Positions 59,349-64,000 of a stretch of DNA of 64,000 bases are shown here, one piece after another. The DNA lies in NCBI RefSeq assembly GCF_014645815.1, contig NZ_BMML01000007.1:1-64000 (forward strand), read 5' to 3'. Each line of letters begins with the position of its first letter. Position 1 is the first letter of the stretch. This DNA is from Streptomyces fuscichromogenes (GTDB taxonomy: Bacteria; Actinomycetota; Actinomycetes; Streptomycetales; Streptomycetaceae). The translations under genes were made by a program, and so were the position numbers. Below the pieces are notes generated by a model, which was not told the origin of the DNA, did no database searches, and saw only the letters and a program-made list of their open reading frames with translations.

Positions 59349-61166
59349 ATGCGCGCGCATTCTTCGGCCCTCACAAGGGGACTCGCACTGACCGCCGGGC
59401 TAGTGCTGACGCTCGCCGCCTGTAGCAGCGGGGGCGGCGGCGGGAGCGGTGGCACCAAGGGCACCTCGGCCGGTCTGACGTCCTGCGCCACCGAGGGCAA
59501 GGCCGACACCTGCAACTCCGGCACCACCAAGGCCGGCGGCACGTTCACCTACGTCATCGAGAAGAACATCCAGCAGTGGAACGTGCAGGACACCAACGGC
59601 AACACCTTCGAGAACGCCGAGGCGCTGAGCCCGGTGCTGCCCCAGGTCTACGTCCCGCAGCCGGACTTCAGCGTCAAGCTCAACACCGACCTGGTGACCT
59701 CGGCGACCCAGACGAGCGCCAGCCCGCAGACCATCGTCTACAAGATCAACCCCAAGGCGTCCTGGAACGACGGCACCGCGATCACCGCCGACGACTTCGT
59801 CTACTACTGGCGTACCAACGACGGCAAGGACTGTCCGCCGCCGCCCGCCAGCGACTCCACCCAGACCAAGGGCTGTCTGCCGGAGAGCACCGCCGGCTAC
59901 GACCGGATCAAGTCGGTCACCGGCTCCGACAACGGCAAGACCGTCACCGTGGTGATGGCCAAGCCGTACGCGGACTGGAAGTCCCTGTTCGGCGCCGGTT
60001 ATCCGTTCTATCCGGCGCATGTCGCCGAGAAGGTCTCCGGCGCGACAGCGGGCGACGCGGCCCATATGACGGCCGCTCAGATGACCCAGGGCTGGCAGTA
60101 CTTCCAGAAGAACCCGCCCACCAAGTACGCGACCGCGGGCCCGTACAAGATGACCGAGTGGGTGGACAACGACCACGCCACCTATGAGCCCGACCCGAAG
60201 TGGACGGGCAAGAAGGCCACCCTGCAACGGCTGATCTTCAAGGTCATCTCGGACGCCACCCAGGAGCCGATCGCCCTGCGCAACAACGAGGTCCAGGGCA
60301 TCTACCCGCAGCCCGAGGTCGACCTCGTCAACCAGGTCAAGGCCATCCCCAACGTCACCTACACCATCGGCAGCGGGCTGACCTGGGAGCACTTCGACCT
60401 CAACCTGCACAACCCGGTGATCGGCAAGTACCTGGCCCTGCGACAGGCGATGTTCACGGCCATCAGCGTCAAGGACATCATGGCCAAGACGGTCGCCCAG
60501 TTCGATCCCGGCGTGAAGCAGCTCTACAACCACAACTTCGTCCCGGGGACCGCCGGTTACAAGGACGTCGTCAGCGCCAGCGGCCAGGGCTCGGGCGACC
60601 TCACCAAGGCCAAGAAGTACCTCACCGACGCCAAGTTCACCGGGGTCGGTACCGCACTGAAGTCCCCCGACGGCAAGACCGTCGGACCCTTCAACTGCCG
60701 TTACACCACCGGCAACCAGATCCGGCAGAGCGAGTGCCAGATCCTGCAGAGCGACCTCGCCAACCTCGGGATCAAGGTCACGATCAAGCCCATCGGCGCC
60801 GCCGACCTGGGCACGGTCCTGGCCGGTCACCAGTACGACATCATCGTCTTCGCCTGGGTCGCCTCGCCCTTCGCGATCAGCGGCGCCCAGCAGCTGTGGA
60901 CGACCGGGGCCGGCGGCAACTACGGCGGCTACAGCAACAAGCAGGTCGACTCCCTGATCAGCACGGCCATCGGCGAGACGGACCAGACCAAGGCCGCCGC
61001 CCTGCTCAACCAGGCCGACCAGATCATGGTGAACGACGCCTACGTACTGCCGCTCTACCAGAAACCCACCTTCCTCGCGGTGCAGACCCGGTTCGTCAAC
61101 ATGCGCAACAACTCCACCAATGTCGGACCGCCGTACAACGTCGGTGAGTGGGGTCTCAAGAAGTAG
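59349..61166 (+). CDS. ABC transporter substrate-binding lipoprotein, family 5
   Basis: This 605-residue lipoprotein has a signal with lipobox LAAC (TLAACSSGGGG), a Gly-rich linker and the SBP_bac_5 fold: SPQTIVYKINPKASWNDGTA, DDFVYYW and AGPYKMTEW. It binds a peptide, sugar-peptide or nickel complex outside the cell for the importer encoded downstream. ATG 59349 has GAAGGAGG upstream. Ligand specificity is unknown. Confidence 0.94.
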   Translation: MRAHSSALTRGLALTAGLVLTLAACSSGGGGGSGGTKGTSAGLTSCATEGKADTCNSGTTKAGGTFTYVIEKNIQQWNVQDTNGNTFENAEALSPVLPQVYVPQPDFSVKLNTDLVTSATQTSASPQTIVYKINPKASWNDGTAITADDFVYYWRTNDGKDCPPPPASDSTQTKGCLPESTAGYDRIKSVTGSDNGKTVTVVMAKPYADWKSLFGAGYPFYPAHVAEKVSGATAGDAAHMTAAQMTQGWQYFQKNPPTKYATAGPYKMTEWVDNDHATYEPDPKWTGKKATLQRLIFKVISDATQEPIALRNNEVQGIYPQPEVDLVNQVKAIPNVTYTIGSGLTWEHFDLNLHNPVIGKYLALRQAMFTAISVKDIMAKTVAQFDPGVKQLYNHNFVPGTAGYKDVVSASGQGSGDLTKAKKYLTDAKFTGVGTALKSPDGKTVGPFNCRYTTGNQIRQSECQILQSDLANLGIKVTIKPIGAADLGTVLAGHQYDIIVFAWVASPFAISGAQQLWTTGAGGNYGGYSNKQVDSLISTAIGETDQTKAAALLNQADQIMVNDAYVLPLYQKPTFLAVQTRFVNMRNNSTNVGPPYNVGEWGLKK

Positions 61167-61248
61167 CCCCGCCGGAGCCCGTCGGAACCTCTGTGCCCGG
61201 CCCCGGTGATCCCGGGGCCGGGCATCCGCCTCCGCGAGAGAAGACCCC

Positions 61249-62235
61249 ATGCTCGCCTACACCGTGCGCCGCATCCTCGTCTCCATACCCGTCCTGATCG
61301 TCTCGACGTTCATCGTCTTCCTGGTCGTCGTCAACTCCGGCGACCCGGTGGCCAACTTCGCCACCTCCCGGCAACCCCCGCCGAGCAAGGCCGCAGTGAC
61401 CGCCTTCGCCCGGCACATCCACGCCGACCAGCCCGCCGTGGAGCGCTACTGGAACTGGATCACCGGCGTCCTGCACGGCGACTGGGGCCCGTCCGTCCAG
61501 CCCAACCTGGACATCGGCCACGACCTGTTCACCCGCTTCCGGGTCACCGTCACCCTGGTCGCCGCCGCCATGCTGCTCGCCCTCGTGATGTCGATCGTCT
61601 TCGGCGTGTTCAGCGCGATCCGCCAGTACAGCGCCGCCGACTACACCATCACCTTCCTCGGCTTCCTGTTCCTCGCCATGCCCGTGTTCTGGTTCGCGGT
61701 ACTGCTCAAGCAGGCCGGGATCTGGTTCAACCAGGAGACCGGCAGCCAGTTCCTCGGCACCATCGGCGAGAAGTCCCCGTACCTCGAGGTCGACACCACC
61801 TGGAACGAGTTCACCGATCGCGTCGGACACCTCATCCTGCCCACCATCACCCTCGCCCTGGTCTCCTTCGCCTCCTGGACCCGCTACACCCGCGCCTCCA
61901 TGCTCGAAGTCCTGGACAGCGACTACGTGCGGCTCGCCCGCGCCAAAGGGCTGCGCCGCGGCCGGGTGCTCACCCGGCACGCCCTGCGCACCGCCCTGAT
62001 CCCGCTCGCCACCGTCACCGCCCTCGACATCGCGATCATCCTCGGCGGCGCGGTCATCACCGAGACGATCTTCCAGTGGCACGGCATGGGCGAGATGCTC
62101 GTGCAGGCCGCCACCACCCTCGACGTCTACCGGACCATGGCCTGGCTGCTGCTCTCCGCCGTCGTCGTCATCGTCTTCAACCTCTTCGCCGACCTGCTCT
62201 ACGCCGTACTCGACCCGAGGATCCGCTATGACTGA
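61249..62235 (+). CDS. ABC permease, DppB/OppB type
   Basis: This 328-residue membrane protein has the N-terminal Arg-rich helix (YTVRRILVSIPVLIVSTFIV), six helices and the EAA loop LDSDYVRLARAKGLRRGRVL. It forms one half of the translocation channel of the peptide/nickel ABC importer. It overlaps the next permease gene by 8 bp. Confidence 0.95.
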   Translation: MLAYTVRRILVSIPVLIVSTFIVFLVVVNSGDPVANFATSRQPPPSKAAVTAFARHIHADQPAVERYWNWITGVLHGDWGPSVQPNLDIGHDLFTRFRVTVTLVAAAMLLALVMSIVFGVFSAIRQYSAADYTITFLGFLFLAMPVFWFAVLLKQAGIWFNQETGSQFLGTIGEKSPYLEVDTTWNEFTDRVGHLILPTITLALVSFASWTRYTRASMLEVLDSDYVRLARAKGLRRGRVLTRHALRTALIPLATVTALDIAIILGGAVITETIFQWHGMGEMLVQAATTLDVYRTMAWLLLSAVVVIVFNLFADLLYAVLDPRIRYD

Positions 62236-63148
62236 CATCGGGGCACTCGGGCCCACCGGCACGCAGACACCGCGCGCCGACGGCGAGTTCACCGTCGTGC
62301 AGCGCAGCCAGACCCAGCTCGTCCTGCGCCGTTTCCTGCGCCACCGGGCCGCGATGATCAGCCTGGTCGTCTTCGTGCTGATCGTGCTGTGGGCCTTCGC
62401 CGGCCCGCACTTCTGGCACTACTCGTACGCCAAGTACACGCCGGACAACTCCCAACCCCCCTCCTGGAAACACCCGTTCGGCACCGACTCCTCGGGGTAC
62501 GACGCCTACGCGCAGGTGATGCGCGGCACCCAGACCTCGCTGAAGATCGCCATCCTGATCGCGCTCGGCTCGACCCTGGTGGGCGCTGTGTGGGGGGCCG
62601 TCGCCGGCTTCTACCGGGGGTTCGTCGACGCGCTGATGATGCGCATCGCCGATCTCGTGCTGACCCTCCCACTGTTCGCGATCGCGCTGGTCATCTCCTC
62701 GCGCAGCGGCGGCTCCTGGTACTGGATCGCCGTGGTGATCGCGGGACTCACCTGGGCCTACGTGTCCCGGGTGGTGCGCTCGTCCGTACTCTCCCTGCGC
62801 GAGAAGGAGTTCGTGGAGGCCGCCCGGGCGCTCGGCGCCTCCGACTCCCGGATCATCTTCCGGCACCTGCTGCCCAACGCGCTCGGCCCGATCATCGTGA
62901 ACGCCACGGTCCTGGTCGCCACCGGCATCCTCACCGAGACCGCCCTGTCCTTCCTCGGGTTCGGCGTCCAGCCGCCCGACACCTCCCTCGGGCTGCTGGT
63001 CGCGCAGGCACAGACCGCGGTCGACACCCGCCCCTGGCTCTTCTACATCCCCGGCGCCTTCATCATCGCCATCGCCCTCACCATCAACTTCATCGGCGAC
63101 GGGCTGCGCGACGCCTTCGACCCCCGGCAGCAAAGGGTGCGACAGTGA
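62228..63148 (+). CDS. ABC permease, DppC/OppC type
   Basis: This 306-residue protein has the OppC N-terminal region ([40 protein letters not shown]) and the EAA loop [20 protein letters not shown]. It pairs with the upstream DppB-type permease. It overlaps the ATPase gene by 4 bp (GTGA). Confidence 0.95.
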   Translation: MTDIGALGPTGTQTPRADGEFTVVQRSQTQLVLRRFLRHRAAMISLVVFVLIVLWAFAGPHFWHYSYAKYTPDNSQPPSWKHPFGTDSSGYDAYAQVMRGTQTSLKIAILIALGSTLVGAVWGAVAGFYRGFVDALMMRIADLVLTLPLFAIALVISSRSGGSWYWIAVVIAGLTWAYVSRVVRSSVLSLREKEFVEAARALGASDSRIIFRHLLPNALGPIIVNATVLVATGILTETALSFLGFGVQPPDTSLGLLVAQAQTAVDTRPWLFYIPGAFIIAIALTINFIGDGLRDAFDPRQQRVRQ

Positions 63149-64000
63149 CGGCCAACGACACAGACGACGACCACATCGCGAGCAACGGCGGCGCCGCCGA
63201 CGCGACTGTCGCTCCGGGGCCGGGGCCGGGGCCGGGGCTGGTGCCGGGTGCTGGTGCGGGTGCGGTCGTCGGCAAGGGGGAGGAGTCCGGCGCCGTTCTC
63301 GAGGTCGAGGACCTGAGCGTGGAGTTCCCCACCGAGGACGGGACCGTACGGGCCGTGCGCGGTGTCGGCTACCGGCTGGAGCGGGGCGAGGCGCTGGGCA
63401 TCGTCGGCGAGTCCGGCTCCGGCAAGTCCGTCACCGCACTGGCCGTGATGGGGCTGCTGCCCGGCTCCGCCCGGGTGCGCGGTTCGGTGCGCTTCGAGGG
63501 CACGGAACTGCTCGGGATGTCCGACGGCCGCCTCTCGGACGTACGGGGCAGCGGCATCGCCATGGTCTTCCAGGACCCGATGACCTCCCTCAACCCCGTC
63601 TACACGGTCGGCTACCAGATCGCCGAGACCCTGCTCAGGCACAACCCGAGGCTCGGTAAACGCCCGGCCCGGGCACGTGCCGTGGAACTCCTCGGCACGG
63701 TCGGCATCCCGAGCCCCGAACGGCGTGTCGACAGCTACCCGCACGAACTCTCCGGCGGCATGCGCCAGCGGGTCGTCATCGCCATCGCGATCGCCAACGA
63801 CCCGGACGTGATCATCGCCGACGAGCCCACCACCGCCCTCGACGTCACCGTCCAGGCACAGATCCTGGAGGCACTGGAGACCGCCCGTGCCGAGACCGGC
63901 GCCGCCCTGGTCCTGATCACCCACGACCTCGGGGTGGTCGCCGGCCACACCGACCGGGTCGCCGTCATGTACGCCGGGCGGATCGTGGAGACCGGTTCGG
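63145..64000 (+). CDS. ABC transporter ATP-binding protein, DppD/OppD type (partial)
   Basis: The frame starts at GTG 63145, overlapping the previous stop, and is still open at base 64000 (285 residues seen). After a Gly/Pro/Ala-rich stretch ([15 protein letters not shown]) it shows Walker [10 protein letters not shown]-loop [11 protein letters not shown], signature LSGGMRQR, Walker B VIIADEP and the H-loop THDLG. It energises the importer. The N-terminal low-complexity extension is unusual for the family. Confidence 0.94.
   Translation, partial: MTANDTDDDHIASNGGAADATVAPGPGPGPGLVPGAGAGAVVGKGEESGAVLEVEDLSVEFPTEDGTVRAVRGVGYRLERGEALGIVGESGSGKSVTALAVMGLLPGSARVRGSVRFEGTELLGMSDGRLSDVRGSGIAMVFQDPMTSLNPVYTVGYQIAETLLRHNPRLGKRPARARAVELLGTVGIPSPERRVDSYPHELSGGMRQRVVIAIAIANDPDVIIADEPTTALDVTVQAQILEALETARAETGAALVLITHDLGVVAGHTDRVAVMYAGRIVETGS

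Overview
The window is high-GC DNA with strong third-position G/C bias, many GTG starts, several probable leaderless genes, rare TTA codons and streptomycete families (XRE/ATP-binding regulator pair, PaaX, PucR, ROK/LacI, DUF6214, DUF6421, DUF6986). It is almost certainly a Streptomyces chromosome. No rRNA, tRNA or CRISPR array was recognised.

Layout. 1-5.3 kb looks like the right end of an integrated element: a cut-off ATP-binding protein, a divergent TPR-type regulator, a nucleotide-sugar epimerase-like protein, a small excisionase and a tyrosine integrase. Near-identical 25-bp palindromes lie upstream of both xis and int. The element abuts what looks like the 3' part of a FUSC-type membrane protein gene. 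5.9-16.4 kb holds a lactonase behind a DasR-type operator, a sirohydrochlorin-chelatase-like protein, uracil-DNA glycosylase, a BNR-repeat protein, a HEAT-repeat protein, and a divergent AidB-like dehydrogenase/PaaX pair. 16.4-21.3 kb is a secreted set: lipoprotein, pectate lyase, CE1 esterase with CBM2 (behind a CebR-like box) and an SGNH hydrolase. 21.3-28.6 kb is a nitrogen/nucleobase island: cupin, PucR regulator, ureohydrolase, NCS1 permease, cyclase-family hydrolase, NTF2-like protein and NCS2 permease.

28.7-39 kb carries a ferredoxin-NADP reductase, a TetR gene with its palindrome, HAD, PAP2, an M56 peptidase, DUF5134, a FUSC-MarR efflux operon with an AT-rich palindrome, and small enzymes. 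39.4-44.1 kb has two compact uncharacterised operons: DUF6421-SDR-threonine aldolase and transglutaminase-B3/4. 44.1-49.8 kb holds PlsC, a DUF4395/thioredoxin divergent pair, a flavin reductase behind a cysteine-type leader peptide, etfBA with an 18-bp-stem terminator, and a secreted endonuclease/exonuclease/phosphatase-fold protein. 50-59 kb has a DUF6986 aldolase-like enzyme, a membrane Ser/Thr kinase with a TTA codon, a LacI/ROK pair, and a kinase-NUDIX fusion. 59.3-64 kb is a peptide/nickel-type ABC importer cut by the window end.

Recurrent signals are four copies of an intergenic hairpin repeat at gene 3' ends, two in-register decamer tandem arrays, and a TTGTTGA-centred motif near three genes that may be linked to purine metabolism. 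Start codons were chosen by Shine-Dalgarno sequence, overlap with the upstream gene, or a -10 element placed for leaderless translation. Functions are family-level inferences from the translated sequence.
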